DNA of 64,000 bases, taken from the NCBI RefSeq assembly GCF_900451195.1, contig NZ_UGHR01000003.1, positions 558,001 to 622,000 of the forward strand, given 5' to 3'. Below, in pieces: positions 46,154 to 55,735 of the stretch (the first letter of the stretch is position 1; every line of letters starts with the position of its first letter). Position numbers and translations under genes: made by a program. A model generated the notes under the pieces. That model was not told the origin of the DNA. It did not search any database and saw only the letters and a program-made list of their open reading frames with translations. This stretch comes from Iodobacter fluviatilis (GTDB taxonomy: Bacteria; Pseudomonadota; Gammaproteobacteria; Burkholderiales; Chitinibacteraceae).

Positions 46154-46516
46154 ACCCAAGTCTTGAACCACGGAGGGCACGGAGAGCACGGAGTTTCACG
46201 GAGAAAAATAAGGTATGAATTAAGTTGTCTTGTGGGTTTGAGCTTTTTGAAATCCTACGATTTGTATTCAAATCGCGAATCAAAGCAAGGGGCTTAAATC
46301 ACCCCTTGAAGCACGCCGAAGCGAGGAATAAGCGACTCGGGGTTTCGGAAAAGGGGTAGCGAGGCAGCGAGCGAGCAGCCTTTTTCGCCGAGGCGATTAT
46401 CCGCAGTGAGGGGCCTTCGTGCTGGTCGGGGCGGCCTTCTTTGCTTCCTTTCTTGGCCGTTCAAGAAAGGGAGTCCCCAGCGGGGATACCGCACCTAAAT
46501 CAACGTGCCGAGGCAC
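46152..46516 (-). repeat. Dispersed GTGCC repeat, copy G, full length with type 1 tail
   Basis: On the minus strand it runs from GTGCCTCGGCAC (46516-46505), through TTTCTTGAACGGCCAAGAAA (near 46451-46470), to GGGGTGATTTAAGCCCC (46288-46304). The linker ACAACTTAATTCATACCT follows, then the tail TCTCCGTGAAACTCCGTGCT through GACTTGGGTTTA at 46152. It fills the spacer between the convergent channel and yaaA genes and touches the channel stop codon. Confidence 0.9.
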
Positions 46517-46540
46517 TGAAAATATGATTACTGCACAATA

Positions 46541-47305
46541 TCAATCCGCCAACTGCCGTCTAAATACCCAGCTCACGCCATTAGATGCATCAGCGTCAAA
46601 GGCATAGCCTTCGGCATTAAACGCTTTTAAATCGCTGGCCTGAGTGATGTTGTGCTCTGCTGCCCAGCGCACCATCAGGCCACGGGCGCGTTTGGCGTAG
46701 AAGCTGATGATTTTGTATTTGCCGTTTTTCCAGTCTTCAAATACCGGCGTAATAAGTGGGCAGTTTAAGAGCTTGGGTTTGACTGATTTAAAGTACTCGG
46801 TAGAGGCTAAATTCACGACAACTTTAGGCTTTGTTGCGTTAATCGCGGTGGTAATGGTTTCGCCCCAGAAAGCATAGAGATTATTGCCTGCTGCATTGGG
46901 CAGAGATGTGCCCATTTCTAGGCGATAGGGCTGAATTAAATCGAGCGGGCGCAGCAGGCCGTAAAGGCCGGATAAAATACGCAGATGCTGGCTGATATAG
47001 GCCAGCTCTTGCGGCGTCATTTGCCCCGCATTTAGTCCCTCGTACACATCGCCCATAAAGGCCAGCACGGCTTGCTTGGCGTTTTCCGGAGTGAAATCAG
47101 GATGCCATGCCTGATAGCGCCCTACATTGAGCACCGCTAGTGGATCGGATAATTTCATCAGGCTGGCAATTTGCGCAGGCGTTTGCTGCTTGAGCAAAGC
47201 AATCAGCTTGGCGGAATGATCCAGAAAATCAGGCCGGCTGAATTCTTTGGTGATGGGAGCAGTGGTGTAATCCAGCGTTTTGGCTGGAGAGAGCAGCATA
47301 AGCAT
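46541..47305 (-). CDS. yaaA: Peroxide stress protein YaaA
   Basis: The 254-residue protein starts [20 protein letters not shown] and contains [45 protein letters not shown] and [18 protein letters not shown], all typical of YaaA/UPF0246. In E. coli it lowers free iron during H2O2 stress. The open frame continues to 47350 but the ATG at 47305 matches the family. It is alone, bounded by repeats on both sides. Confidence 0.93.
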   Translation of the reverse strand: MLMLLSPAKTLDYTTAPITKEFSRPDFLDHSAKLIALLKQQTPAQIASLMKLSDPLAVLNVGRYQAWHPDFTPENAKQAVLAFMGDVYEGLNAGQMTPQELAYISQHLRILSGLYGLLRPLDLIQPYRLEMGTSLPNAAGNNLYAFWGETITTAINATKPKVVVNLASTEYFKSVKPKLLNCPLITPVFEDWKNGKYKIISFYAKRARGLMVRWAAEHNITQASDLKAFNAEGYAFDADASNGVSWVFRRQLAD

Positions 47306-47341
47306 GGCGGACTTTGATTGCGGGGTGATTGTTGAAAGTAT

Positions 47342-47463
47342 AAAACCCAAACCTTAAACCACGGAGGAAGAACACTGAGGGGCACGGAGAAAAAATAGTA
47401 CAGGGTTTTCTCCGTTGAACGCTGTGTTCTCAGTGTTCTCTGTGGTTCAAGATTTGGGTTTTT
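47342..47463. repeat. Head-to-head pair of ACGGAG modules
   Basis: AAACCCAAACCTTAAACCAC GGAG at the left and CTCTGTGGTTCAAGATTTGG GTTTT at the right are inverted copies of the type 1 tail, joined by a short centre. The whole can fold as one long hairpin in the yaaA/response-regulator spacer. Confidence 0.8.
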
Positions 47464-47479
47464 GTGAACCCCATGAAAA

Positions 47480-48094
47480 TTAAGGCTCTACCCCGGATCC
47501 ACGCAGCAGGGCGGCGAGTTCCATGGCGGTTTTGACTTGCATCTTTTCTAAAATCCGCGCGCGGTGAACTTCGACGGTTTTCATTGAGATGGATAAATCA
47601 TCGGCAATTTGTTTGTTTAAACGGCCAGTCAGGATCAGCTTCATCACTTCGCGCTCGCGCGGGGTGAGGGTGCCAAGGCGCTTGGTGATTTGCATCTTCA
47701 CTTGCCAAACGCCGCGCTTGGTGGCGTCGTTGGCGAGACAGCGCTCTACTAGATCAACGATATCGTTATCGTTAAATGGCTTTTCAACGAAATCAGTTGC
47801 GCCTTGTTTTAAAGCACCCACGGCCATGGGTACATCGCCGTGGCCGGTTAAAAACACCACGGGCGGGCAATAAGGATGCTCTTTGATTCGGTCAAATAGC
47901 TCTAAGCCACCCATGCCGGGCATACGCACGTCAAGCAGCAGGCAGCCGTAGCGCTCAGGCGTGTAATCAGCAAGCAGCGCTTCAGCGCTGGCATAGCTGT
48001 CAGCACGGTGATTGCGGGTGGAAAAAAGCCAGACGAGGGCATCGCGAATGGCGTCATCGTCATCAACGATTGCAATGCGGCGATCAGGGTTCAT
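47480..48094 (-). CDS. Response regulator, FixJ/NarL type
   Basis: The 204-residue protein has a receiver domain (IAIVDDDDAIRDALVWLFST; phosphoacceptor Asp in GCLLLDVRMPGMGG; Lys in FVEKPF) and a C-terminal LuxR-type helix-turn-helix (LTPREREVMKLILTGRLNKQ IADDLSISMKTVEVHR). It is the FixJ/TtrR/DctR-like layout. It overlaps the sensor kinase gene by 11 bases, so they form a pair. Target genes are not visible. Confidence 0.92.
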   Translation of the reverse strand: MNPDRRIAIVDDDDAIRDALVWLFSTRNHRADSYASAEALLADYTPERYGCLLLDVRMPGMGGLELFDRIKEHPYCPPVVFLTGHGDVPMAVGALKQGATDFVEKPFNDNDIVDLVERCLANDATKRGVWQVKMQITKRLGTLTPREREVMKLILTGRLNKQIADDLSISMKTVEVHRARILEKMQVKTAMELAALLRGSGVEP

Positions 48095-50330
48095 TTGCCT
48101 GGGTTTCCTCGGAAAACGGTACGGTGAAGATAAAGCGGCAACCGCCGCCAGGATTGTTTTCTGCCCAAAGACGGCCTTGGTGATATTCGATAATAGAGCG
48201 GCAAATATTCAGCCCCATTCCCATTCCGGTGTCTTTGGTGGTGTAAAACGGTTTAAACAATTGTTCCATTTGTTCAGAACTAATACCAGTGCCACGATCC
48301 GCAATGATAACTTGTAAGTAATCATGCTCCCTGCTCAGCATAATGGCCAGAGTACGCTGCGATGCAGGCGTATCGTTCATGGCTTCCATGGCATTGCGAA
48401 TTAAATTGAATAATACCTGTTCCAGCATAATCGGATCGACATATAAAGGCGGTAAGTCGCCCGATTCTGAAATACTGATCTCTACCCCGCGCCGTACTGC
48501 CTCGTGCGATTGCAAATCCAGTACGGTATCTAGCAGGCCGGTAATGGTGCAGCGGCGGCGATGCGGAGCGCGGCGTTGTACAAATTCACGAATGCCGCGA
48601 ATAATTTGCCCGGCCCTGCGGGCCTGTTCGCCCATTTTTTCGATGGCTTGGGATAATTGCTGCAAATTAGGCTGAGGATTGGCCAGAATATTGCGGCAGC
48701 CTGATGCATAGCTGGCAATCGCGCCCAAGGGCTGGTTCAGCTCGTGGGCAAGGCTGGAGGCCATTTCGCCCATCGAGATCAGCCGGCTGGTTTGTTGTAG
48801 TTTTTCATTTTGCAGACGCTCGCGCTCGGCGGCAGATTTCAGCGCGGTAATATCAGTGGCTACTTCAAGCCAGACATCTGAATCGTCTACCCATAGATTG
48901 TGGCGGCTTTTGATCTGAAACCAGCGTTTTTTGATTGGGTCATACCATTCTGAGTCGATTGGCGTATCAAAGCGGCGGGCGCTAAATGGCACGATACAGC
49001 AGCGGCCACGCCAGTCTGGCAGGTTAAATGAGCGATCAAACTGGCGGTTGCTCATCAGCAGCTCACCACTGTCGGCATCGCTCACGGCAACCGCCGTATC
49101 CAGCCCATCAAGCACGGTGACAAAACGCTGGTGCGAGGCTTGCAGCACTTCGCGTTCACGTTTTAGCTCGGTAATATCGTAGAGCGAGCCCATCCAGCCA
49201 ATATGTCGCCCCGCGCCGTCGATCAGGCTGGAGCCATGCAGGCTGACATCAAAACGTTCGCCATTTTTGCGCATAAAGCGTACGGCTTGGCCGTTAGGAT
49301 CGGCGCGGCCCAAGCGAATCGCATCAAAAGCGGCCTGACAGCGCTCAAGCTCTTCGGGCGGCCAGTAGGGCAGTGGTGGTTGCTGGCCAAGCAGCTCGTC
49401 GGCGCTAAAACCGGTCATTTCACAAAAAGCCCGGTTTACGTAGATCAGGCGTCCATCCTTATCCATCGCCCGCATCCCGCTGACCAGCGAGTCTTCCATC
49501 GCCTGGCGCAGCGCGGTTTCGGCGCGTAATTGCATTTCTGCCTGAGAGCGAACGCGCATCACGCGGTGCAAAAGTGCGGTAGATGCCAACATGCCAATGG
49601 CTAAAAACAGCAGCACCCAAGGCAGCGATTCAGTCAGTCTGTGGCGAGGTACATGGTAAAGCTCGGCTTGTATCGATAATCCCAAGGGCGGGGTATCGAG
49701 TGCAATGCGCGTACTTAGGCCGCTTGGATCAAGCTGGCGGCTGGATTTGGCTGCCAGCGTTACATAATTATGATTAAGCAGTAATACCTGATAGCGCTGT
49801 GCAATCCACCAAGGTACTTGCTGCTGTAAAAGCCGCTCAAAAGAAAAAGTGGCAATAATAAAATTGTGCCCGTCGGCGCTGGACACAGCATATTGGGCCA
49901 GTGGCGGCTGATCATGTTTTGCTGGCAGCGTGCTCCAGCCGCTTTCACCATTAAATGGCCGTACTTTTTGCTGGGGGGCAGACCACCAGATTTTGAAATC
50001 ATCCTGATTTCTGACCACTAGGCTGACAATTTCTGGGCTGTTTTGAATTAAAGAAAAAGCGCGTGCCTGAAATAGCGCTGATTGCTTATTGTAATCGGTC
50101 ACCGCAAGGGCATTGATGGCGTCGGTATTGGCGGTAATTTGTTGCTGAATAGCCTGCTTTTGCCAGAGCAAATCCTGCTCCAGCTGGTTACTGCGCTGTT
50201 TTTGATCGGCATCAGTGGTAAGCAGCAGCCAGCTGGCAAAAGCCAGCGTAAACAGCGCTGCAATCAGGCCGGGTAGCAGCTGAAGCCAGCGGCCAAGACG
50301 GGGAGACAAGGTGATAGGGTGCAGAGTCAA
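48084..50330 (-). CDS. PAS-domain sensor histidine kinase (FixL/DctB-like)
   Basis: The 748-residue kinase has a membrane helix (about 15-37), an extracytoplasmic domain (about 40-235), a second helix (LPWVLLFLAIGMLASTALL), two PAS domains (first with MRAMDKDGRLIYVNRAFCEM TGF, about 285-390; second about 400-495), the H-box MGEMASSLAHELNQPLGAIA and an ATPase domain (LFNLIRNAMEAMND; DRGTGISSEQM; GMGLNICRSI). It senses a periplasmic or redox cue and phosphorylates the adjacent regulator. The ligand cannot be inferred. Confidence 0.92.
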   Translation of the reverse strand: MTLHPITLSPRLGRWLQLLPGLIAALFTLAFASWLLLTTDADQKQRSNQLEQDLLWQKQAIQQQITANTDAINALAVTDYNKQSALFQARAFSLIQNSPEIVSLVVRNQDDFKIWWSAPQQKVRPFNGESGWSTLPAKHDQPPLAQYAVSSADGHNFIIATFSFERLLQQQVPWWIAQRYQVLLLNHNYVTLAAKSSRQLDPSGLSTRIALDTPPLGLSIQAELYHVPRHRLTESLPWVLLFLAIGMLASTALLHRVMRVRSQAEMQLRAETALRQAMEDSLVSGMRAMDKDGRLIYVNRAFCEMTGFSADELLGQQPPLPYWPPEELERCQAAFDAIRLGRADPNGQAVRFMRKNGERFDVSLHGSSLIDGAGRHIGWMGSLYDITELKREREVLQASHQRFVTVLDGLDTAVAVSDADSGELLMSNRQFDRSFNLPDWRGRCCIVPFSARRFDTPIDSEWYDPIKKRWFQIKSRHNLWVDDSDVWLEVATDITALKSAAERERLQNEKLQQTSRLISMGEMASSLAHELNQPLGAIASYASGCRNILANPQPNLQQLSQAIEKMGEQARRAGQIIRGIREFVQRRAPHRRRCTITGLLDTVLDLQSHEAVRRGVEISISESGDLPPLYVDPIMLEQVLFNLIRNAMEAMNDTPASQRTLAIMLSREHDYLQVIIADRGTGISSEQMEQLFKPFYTTKDTGMGMGLNICRSIIEYHQGRLWAENNPGGGCRFIFTVPFSEETQANEP

Positions 50331-50496
50331 TCTGGATAAGCCATGGTGTTACCCCGAAAAAGTCGGGCTGTGAAAGATTAATTATCCACGGTTGTCAGTA
50401 ATTGTCTAGGAGAGCCTAAGTTTAGGGCTTGATATCGGTGTGAACTGATGGCGGTGGGTAATTGGGGCCTACTCATCCTCAACATATTTTGAGGAG

Positions 50497-51069
50497 TTAG
50501 TTTGCTGATATTGGGAGCCAATCGTGTTCCAGCTGGCGATGTTTTACATCAAAACAATAATAGTGTCCCTGCGATGGCTGATCTTCGCTACGGCTGATGG
50601 CTATGTTTTTGAGATGGCATTTATAGAGCGTGCCCACTGCGCCGTGGGCCACAATGGCAATGTTTTTTTCTGCACTCTTTTGAATGATGTGTTCTACCGC
50701 ATTGATGATGCGTTGTTGCGCATCGCAAGCGCGCTCCCAGCCTTGAAAAGAGTTTTCTGGGTGGGCAAAAAATTGATCTGCTGCTGCTTCAAATTGCTCT
50801 TTTTGTAAGAAGCCAGTGGCAGTGCGATCGTTTTCCCCAAGGGCGCTTAATTTTTCTATTTTTATATCAATTGAAGCTGCGAGTATTGCTGCCGCTTCAA
50901 TTGCTTTGGTTTCTTCACTGCTATAAATCGCCGTCAAAGAAGGGACAAATGCTTGCTGAAGAAAGGCGGTCATCCGCTCCCGCCCTTTTTCAGATAATGA
51001 CCACTGGGTAACCGGAACATCTGGGGCAATTAGCACTTCAGGGTGGGTAATAAAGTAAACTTTTTGCAC
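50497..51069 (-). CDS. Histidine phosphatase superfamily protein
   Basis: The 190-residue protein begins MQKVYFITHPEVLIAPDVPV TQW and contains LTAIYSSEETKAIEAAAIL and IAIVAHGAVGTLYKC. The usual RHG motif is changed to THPE, keeping the catalytic His but not the Arg; I recall a subfamily of this THPEV type. It is probably a phosphomonoesterase of unknown substrate, or a binding protein if the Arg is essential. It lies alone, upstream of ldhA's end. Confidence 0.75.
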   Translation of the reverse strand: MQKVYFITHPEVLIAPDVPVTQWSLSEKGRERMTAFLQQAFVPSLTAIYSSEETKAIEAAAILAASIDIKIEKLSALGENDRTATGFLQKEQFEAAADQFFAHPENSFQGWERACDAQQRIINAVEHIIQKSAEKNIAIVAHGAVGTLYKCHLKNIAISRSEDQPSQGHYYCFDVKHRQLEHDWLPISAN

Positions 51070-51109
51070 AGAGCACCTTTTGAAAGATGGGCGTTTGAAG
51101 CGATGCTTA

Positions 51110-52102
51110 TTACTGCACCGGATTAATCAGCGGCTCGCCTCGGGAAAAAGCGCTGACTTCGCACAGTACCGTATCGGCGATATTTTCTAACGCTTCGTCG
51201 GTTAAAAAGCCTTGATGGGAAGTGATCATGACATTGGGGAAGGTGGTGAGCCTTGCCAGAACGTCGTCTTCTAATGCCGAGCCGGACAGGTCTTCAAAAA
51301 ACACACCTTCTTCGTACTCGTAAACATCCAATCCCACACCGCCTACTTGGCCGCTTTTTAGTGCGTCGAGTAGGGCGCTGCTATCGATTAGGCTGCCTCG
51401 GCTGGTATTGATAATCACCGCACCTGGCTTCATGCCTGCCAGCGTATCGGCATTGATCATATGTTTGGTTTCATTGGTGAGCGGGGTGTGCAGCGAGATG
51501 ATATCGGATTGCGCCAGTAGCTCGGGCAGCGAAACAAAGGTGCAGCCTAAAGCCGCTGCGCGCTCAGGGGATGGGTTGCGGTCAAATGCCAGCACTTTGC
51601 AGCCAAAACCATGAGCAATGGCAATGGTGGCTGCGCCAATTTTACCTGCGCCAACGATACCAAAAGTGCGGCCATGCAAGTTAAAACCAACTAGGCCATC
51701 CAGTGAGAAATTGCCTTCACGAATGCGGTTATAAGCGCGATGCGTTTTACGGCTTAGCGTGAGCAGCAGGGCAAAAACGTGCTCGGCTACGGCTTCGGGG
51801 GAATAAGCGGGAACGCGCGTTACGCTGATGCCATGTTTTGCGGCTGCGGCTAAATCGACGCCATTAAACCCTGCGCAACGTAGTGCGACTAGTTTCACGC
51901 CTAGCTTGGCAAGCTGTGCCAAGGTGGGGGCGTCGACTCGGTCATTTACAAAAGGGCAGACCACTTCAAAGCCAGATGCCAGTGCGGCGGTCTGGATATT
52001 TAAGCGGTCTTCAAAAAATACCAGCTCATGGCCATGGTGTTCATTGGCTTGGCTGAGCGTGGCTCGGTCGTATCGTTTGCTGTCAAAAACGGCGATGCGC
52101 AT
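51110..52102 (-). CDS. ldhA: D-lactate dehydrogenase (2-hydroxyacid dehydrogenase)
   Basis: The 330-residue NAD enzyme starts MRIAVFDSKRYDRATLSQAN. It has the Rossmann motif GRTFGIVGAGKIGAATIAIA (about 143-162), catalytic Arg in INTSRGSLIDSSALLDAL, Glu in YEYEEGVFFED and the catalytic His in MITSHQGFLTDEAL. It matches the fermentative LdhA type (329 residues), reducing pyruvate to D-lactate. The open frame extends to 52330 through a REPIN-like repeat; 52102 is the family start. Confidence 0.93.
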   Translation of the reverse strand: MRIAVFDSKRYDRATLSQANEHHGHELVFFEDRLNIQTAALASGFEVVCPFVNDRVDAPTLAQLAKLGVKLVALRCAGFNGVDLAAAAKHGISVTRVPAYSPEAVAEHVFALLLTLSRKTHRAYNRIREGNFSLDGLVGFNLHGRTFGIVGAGKIGAATIAIAHGFGCKVLAFDRNPSPERAAALGCTFVSLPELLAQSDIISLHTPLTNETKHMINADTLAGMKPGAVIINTSRGSLIDSSALLDALKSGQVGGVGLDVYEYEEGVFFEDLSGSALEDDVLARLTTFPNVMITSHQGFLTDEALENIADTVLCEVSAFSRGEPLINPVQ

Positions 52103-52123
52103 GGCTGTCCTGTTTATCTGTAA

Positions 52124-52190
52124 CGTAGGAGCGGCTTTAGCCGCGAATGTTTTGATATGCAGCGCCTTTGCGGCTAAAGCCACTCCTACG
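52124..52190. repeat. REPIN-like inverted pair of REP sequences
   Basis: GTAGGAGCGGCTTTAGCCGC (52125-52144) and GCGGCTAAAGCCACTCCTAC (52170-52189) face each other across about 25 bp. The motif resembles the REP sequences of Pseudomonas and other proteobacteria, mobilised by RAYT proteins. No RAYT gene is in the window. It lies in the 5' leader of ldhA. Confidence 0.85.
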
Positions 52191-52395
52191 AAAAACGTCA
52201 CATTTTCTATGTTTTGTTTCAGTTGATAGGATTGGGTTTCACCAAGAGCGGTGCGCAAGAAAAACGACTTGCACGCCCTATGTAAAACCAGACTCTGCTT
52301 TAGCCCTAAGGTTGACTGGGGTGACTGCAAGTAGGGCTCAAGTGAGATTAGGGTCTAATTCATGCCCTGTTTTGCTACTCGGCAATCAGCAAGGC

Positions 52396-52653
52396 TTAGC
52401 CTTCTTTAAACATATGCGTATGGCTGCTGGTTAGGCTGCGGCCTTTCCAGTGAAAGTCGGTGATTTTGGCCGTGAGCACATCGGCCGCAGCGGCGCTGTC
52501 GGTCAGTAGCTGCACAAGAGCAAGGACGTTTTCACTATTGCTGTCGGTGATGGTGATTGAGCCAAAGTCGTTCAGGCCAATTTCATCAGTTAGCAGGCTG
52601 CGTACGTCTTCTGCGGAGGTTTCCGGTGGAAGGTTGCCGATTACAATTTGCAT
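52396..52653 (-). CDS. Small RRM-type RNA-binding protein
   Basis: The 85-residue protein has the RNP2-like start MQIVIGNLPPETSAEDVRSL and a compact alpha/beta pattern ending ITDFHWKGRSLTSSHTHMF. Small single-RRM proteins of this kind occur in cyanobacteria and proteobacteria, sometimes cold-induced. The aromatic RNP1 residues are not clear, so RNA binding is likely but unproven. It stands alone. Confidence 0.7.
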   Translation of the reverse strand: MQIVIGNLPPETSAEDVRSLLTDEIGLNDFGSITITDSNSENVLALVQLLTDSAAAADVLTAKITDFHWKGRSLTSSHTHMFKEG

Positions 52654-52688
52654 GGTTTTTACCCTTTAAACGATGGACAAAAAGGAAC

Positions 52689-53621
52689 TTAATTTCTATG
52701 AGCTTGGCTGCGTAACTGATTATAGCGCTGCTGTTTGCCTGCTAAATAGAGAGGCGCAATCGCTTCCAGTGCCGTTGGCTGCCAGGCTAATTCCGGGGCA
52801 AAGCCAGCTGTATCAATATTATCAACCCGCAGTGAATCCAGATTGTCGTGACTTAACGGAGGATTGGGCAGCAGGCTCATTACACTAGCTTGCACCCGGG
52901 CCAGAAAGTTGGGTAAGGAAATAATTGGGCGACAAATGCCAATGGTTTGTGCTGTATAAGCGACTAGCTCTTTAAGTGTGTAGATCTTGGGGCCAACAAG
53001 GCTGAGCGTTTTGCCAATCAGTGTTTTATCTGTAACACCTAGGGCAAAAGCCCGGGTGACATCCTGCACCCATACGGGCTGAAATCGCGTCTCTGCACCC
53101 GCTAATGGCACAAAGGGGGCCATCTTCAGTAATGAGGCAAAAAGGTTGAGAAATTGGTCTTCCTGGCCAAATACCACCGAAGGGCGATAGATTGTCCAGT
53201 CGAGTACGCTGGCTTTAACACGGGCTTCGGCCTCGCCTTTGCTGCGCTGATACATGGACGGGCCATAAATATCTGCCCCTAAGGCGCTCATATGTAGATA
53301 GCGGTTTACATTTTGAGCGGTGCACTCAGCGATAATTCTTTCAGTAAGCGTGACATGGGCTTTTTTAAAACTCGCCTCATTGCCTTGCAAAATACCCACC
53401 AGATTAATCACCACATCCTGCCCGGCAATTAAGCGCGTGAGAGTGGCATCTTCATTGATATCTGCGCTGACTAAGCGGAGAAAGGGCAGGGGCAGCAAAT
53501 CTTCACGGTTGTTTTCTTTATGGCGGGTGGGCAGGGTGACCGCATGCCCGGCTTTTGCTAGCCTGGCGGCCAGTTGTTTACCAATAAATCCACTTCCACC
53601 GATTAATAAGATTTTGGACAT
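52689..53621 (-). CDS. NDUFA9-like NAD(P)-binding protein (atypical SDR)
   Basis: The 310-residue protein starts MSKILLIGGSGFIGKQLAAR LAKAGHAV (Rossmann GxxGxxG) and has VVINLVGILQGNEASFKKAH, the YQRSKGEAEARVKAS active-site-like YxxxK segment and YRPSVVFGQEDQFLNLFASL. It matches the family of complex I NDUFA9-related proteins common in Neisseriales and other betaproteobacteria. Its substrate is unknown; a role in quinone or membrane metabolism has been proposed for relatives. The open frame continues to 53708 but 53621 is the family start. Confidence 0.85.
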   Translation of the reverse strand: MSKILLIGGSGFIGKQLAARLAKAGHAVTLPTRHKENNREDLLPLPFLRLVSADINEDATLTRLIAGQDVVINLVGILQGNEASFKKAHVTLTERIIAECTAQNVNRYLHMSALGADIYGPSMYQRSKGEAEARVKASVLDWTIYRPSVVFGQEDQFLNLFASLLKMAPFVPLAGAETRFQPVWVQDVTRAFALGVTDKTLIGKTLSLVGPKIYTLKELVAYTAQTIGICRPIISLPNFLARVQASVMSLLPNPPLSHDNLDSLRVDNIDTAGFAPELAWQPTALEAIAPLYLAGKQQRYNQLRSQAHRN

Positions 53622-53680
53622 GCGCGTTTCTCTGTTTCGATATGGGGGTGTTGTGTTGCTACTGTAGCTGATGTTTTGCA

Positions 53681-53795
53681 GAGCTAAGCCTTGAACCACA
53701 GAGCGCACAGAGTTCCACAGAGAAATGCAATGATGGGGTGGTTTTCTCTGTGTGCTCGGTGTTCTCGTTTTACTCTGTGGTTTAAGGTTTAGCTC
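53681..53795. repeat. Head-to-head pair of ACGGAG/ACAGAG modules
   Basis: GAGCTAAGCCTTGAACCACA GAG at 53681-53703 is mirrored by CTCTGTGGTTTAAGGTTTAG CTC at 53773-53795, with two mismatches. This is a clear 23-bp terminal inverted repeat on a 115-bp element, between an SDR gene and slt. Confidence 0.85.
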
Positions 53796-53836
53796 ACCGT
53801 CAAGATAAGCTGAAGGATCTTGTTAATCGATAATAA

Positions 53837-55735
53837 TCAAGGCGCATCCACTGCCTGACCACGTCCTGCTACTTTGGCGATGCGTTGCTTTAGCGGCAGC
53901 CCTTGGTCCCCAAAGGCGTGGGCGTAGTGAATCGCATTGGCCATGACTTTTTTAACGTAGTCGCGTGTTTCGTTAAATGGAATGGTTTCGATATAAATCA
54001 CTCCATCCAATGCCTGGCTGGATTGCCATGCTCTTGCCCGGCCAGGGCCCGCGTTATAGCCGGCGGTGGCTAAAATTTGATTGTCGTCCAGCCGCTCCCA
54101 TATATAGCGCAAATAGAAGGTGCCAAAGCTGATATTGGTCGTTAATTCATTCACGTCGGCCGGATTAAAGTGTTTTTTACCCATTTTGCTGGCGACCCAT
54201 TTGGCCGTGCCGGGCATGAGTTGCATCAGGCCGCTGGCCCCGACGCCAGATCGTGCAATGCTGATAAAGCGGCTTTCTTGCCGCATCAGGCCGTAAACCC
54301 ATGCCGGATCAATGCCTTCATTCTTGGCTGCGGGCTCAATCAAATCTAAATAAGGCGTTGGGTAGCGCAGCGAAAAATCATGCAGCTGACGGGTGCGCTC
54401 GGCGGAATAAATCGAGCGGTCATACCAGTTTTGCTTGCGCGCTAATTCGGCAGCGGCCAGCAATTGCTGGTCTGTTAAGCCTTTCATGGCCCAATTCCAC
54501 TCGCGGATGGCTTCGATACGCCAATCCTGATCGATCAGGGCTAAAGCGCGCTGCACACCTGGCATGGCGCGGATTTGCTTGATTTCGGCATCGCTGGCCT
54601 TATAGCGGATATTGGCGGGCTCCATGCTGGGGCCGAGTTCTTCTCTGGCAAGCAGGCCGTAAAAATCATGGTTTTCTGCGGCTGCAGCCCAAAGCTGATT
54701 GGCTTCTATGGTTTTATTCTGGTTTTTCAGGATGCGTGCTTTCCAGTAAAGCCATGTACTGGTCTGTTGCTCTTGGGCTGGCAGGGCCTCGATACGGGCG
54801 AGGGCGGTTTCCCAATCAGAGAAACGCAGCGCGGCACGAATTGACCATGAACGATCTTCGCCGTCCATACCCAGCGTATCGCCTTTGCCTAACCAAGCAG
54901 AGGCTTGTTCATGTTGTTTTTTGGCGGCAATTAAACCAATTTGCTGCCATGCATAGCGTTGATCCGCCACTGGCAATTGTTTTTCTACGCCATTGAGCAG
55001 GCTGGCGGCTCGATCCGGATTTGTCCGTGCAATTCGGCCCAAGGCATAGATGGCTAATTCGCGGCCTGCTTGAGTCGATAAGGATAGTTTTGCAAATTGG
55101 TTTTCAGGATTAGCGGCGAGCGCGCTGATGTTTCTTGCTGTGAATTCGGCTGGGTTGCCAGCACGCGCGGCCAATTGGCGGGCAAGGTCGGTGCGATTGT
55201 CGGCTAGTGCCAGGCGGATACGCGCCCATGCATCGGCCTGGCTTAGCTCTTCATTGTTAAATAAGGCGTCAAATACAGGGTTGCACGCTTCACTTTGTGG
55301 CCTAGCAGAAAACCAGAGGGGTTTGGCGGCCGATAGCGGCGCTGCTTCATTGCTGGCGATGGCCGATTGCGCACGCAAACATTGCAATTCATTGTTTGGT
55401 GCGTCTGCTTTGGCGTATTCCAGATTAAAACTCGCCCAGCTTTTGCGACGACCCAGCTCTTTTAACCATTCGCCACGAAAGCGCTCTGCCAGTGGGCTGT
55501 TGTCATAGTTCTTTAAAAAGCTTTGTACATCGCTTTCGCTGATCGTGGTGAGCTGGCTGCTTAGCCAGTAATAGCGCGGATACATTTCTAATGCTTCGCC
55601 GTTGCTTGCATCGGCCATTTTTGCAATAGCAGGTAGATCTCGGCTTCGGGCGGCCTCACGCAGGGAAGATAAATCCAGCCGTGCATGTGCGCTGGCGGAA
55701 AGAGAGAGCGAGGCAATCAATAAAAGTTTTTTCAT
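53837..55735 (-). CDS. slt: Soluble lytic murein transglycosylase
   Basis: The 632-residue periplasmic enzyme has a signal peptide (MKKLLLIASLSLSASAHA), a long helical superhelix (about 20-440) and a C-terminal SLT domain with the catalytic Glu in YGLMRQESRFISIARS (about 482-497), ASGLMQLMPGTAKWVA and ATAGYNAGPGRARAWQ. It cleaves the glycan strands of peptidoglycan to 1,6-anhydro products during wall turnover. Length is close to Slt70 (645). It is probably a single gene. Confidence 0.95.
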   Translation of the reverse strand: MKKLLLIASLSLSASAHARLDLSSLREAARSRDLPAIAKMADASNGEALEMYPRYYWLSSQLTTISESDVQSFLKNYDNSPLAERFRGEWLKELGRRKSWASFNLEYAKADAPNNELQCLRAQSAIASNEAAPLSAAKPLWFSARPQSEACNPVFDALFNNEELSQADAWARIRLALADNRTDLARQLAARAGNPAEFTARNISALAANPENQFAKLSLSTQAGRELAIYALGRIARTNPDRAASLLNGVEKQLPVADQRYAWQQIGLIAAKKQHEQASAWLGKGDTLGMDGEDRSWSIRAALRFSDWETALARIEALPAQEQQTSTWLYWKARILKNQNKTIEANQLWAAAAENHDFYGLLAREELGPSMEPANIRYKASDAEIKQIRAMPGVQRALALIDQDWRIEAIREWNWAMKGLTDQQLLAAAELARKQNWYDRSIYSAERTRQLHDFSLRYPTPYLDLIEPAAKNEGIDPAWVYGLMRQESRFISIARSGVGASGLMQLMPGTAKWVASKMGKKHFNPADVNELTTNISFGTFYLRYIWERLDDNQILATAGYNAGPGRARAWQSSQALDGVIYIETIPFNETRDYVKKVMANAIHYAHAFGDQGLPLKQRIAKVAGRGQAVDAP

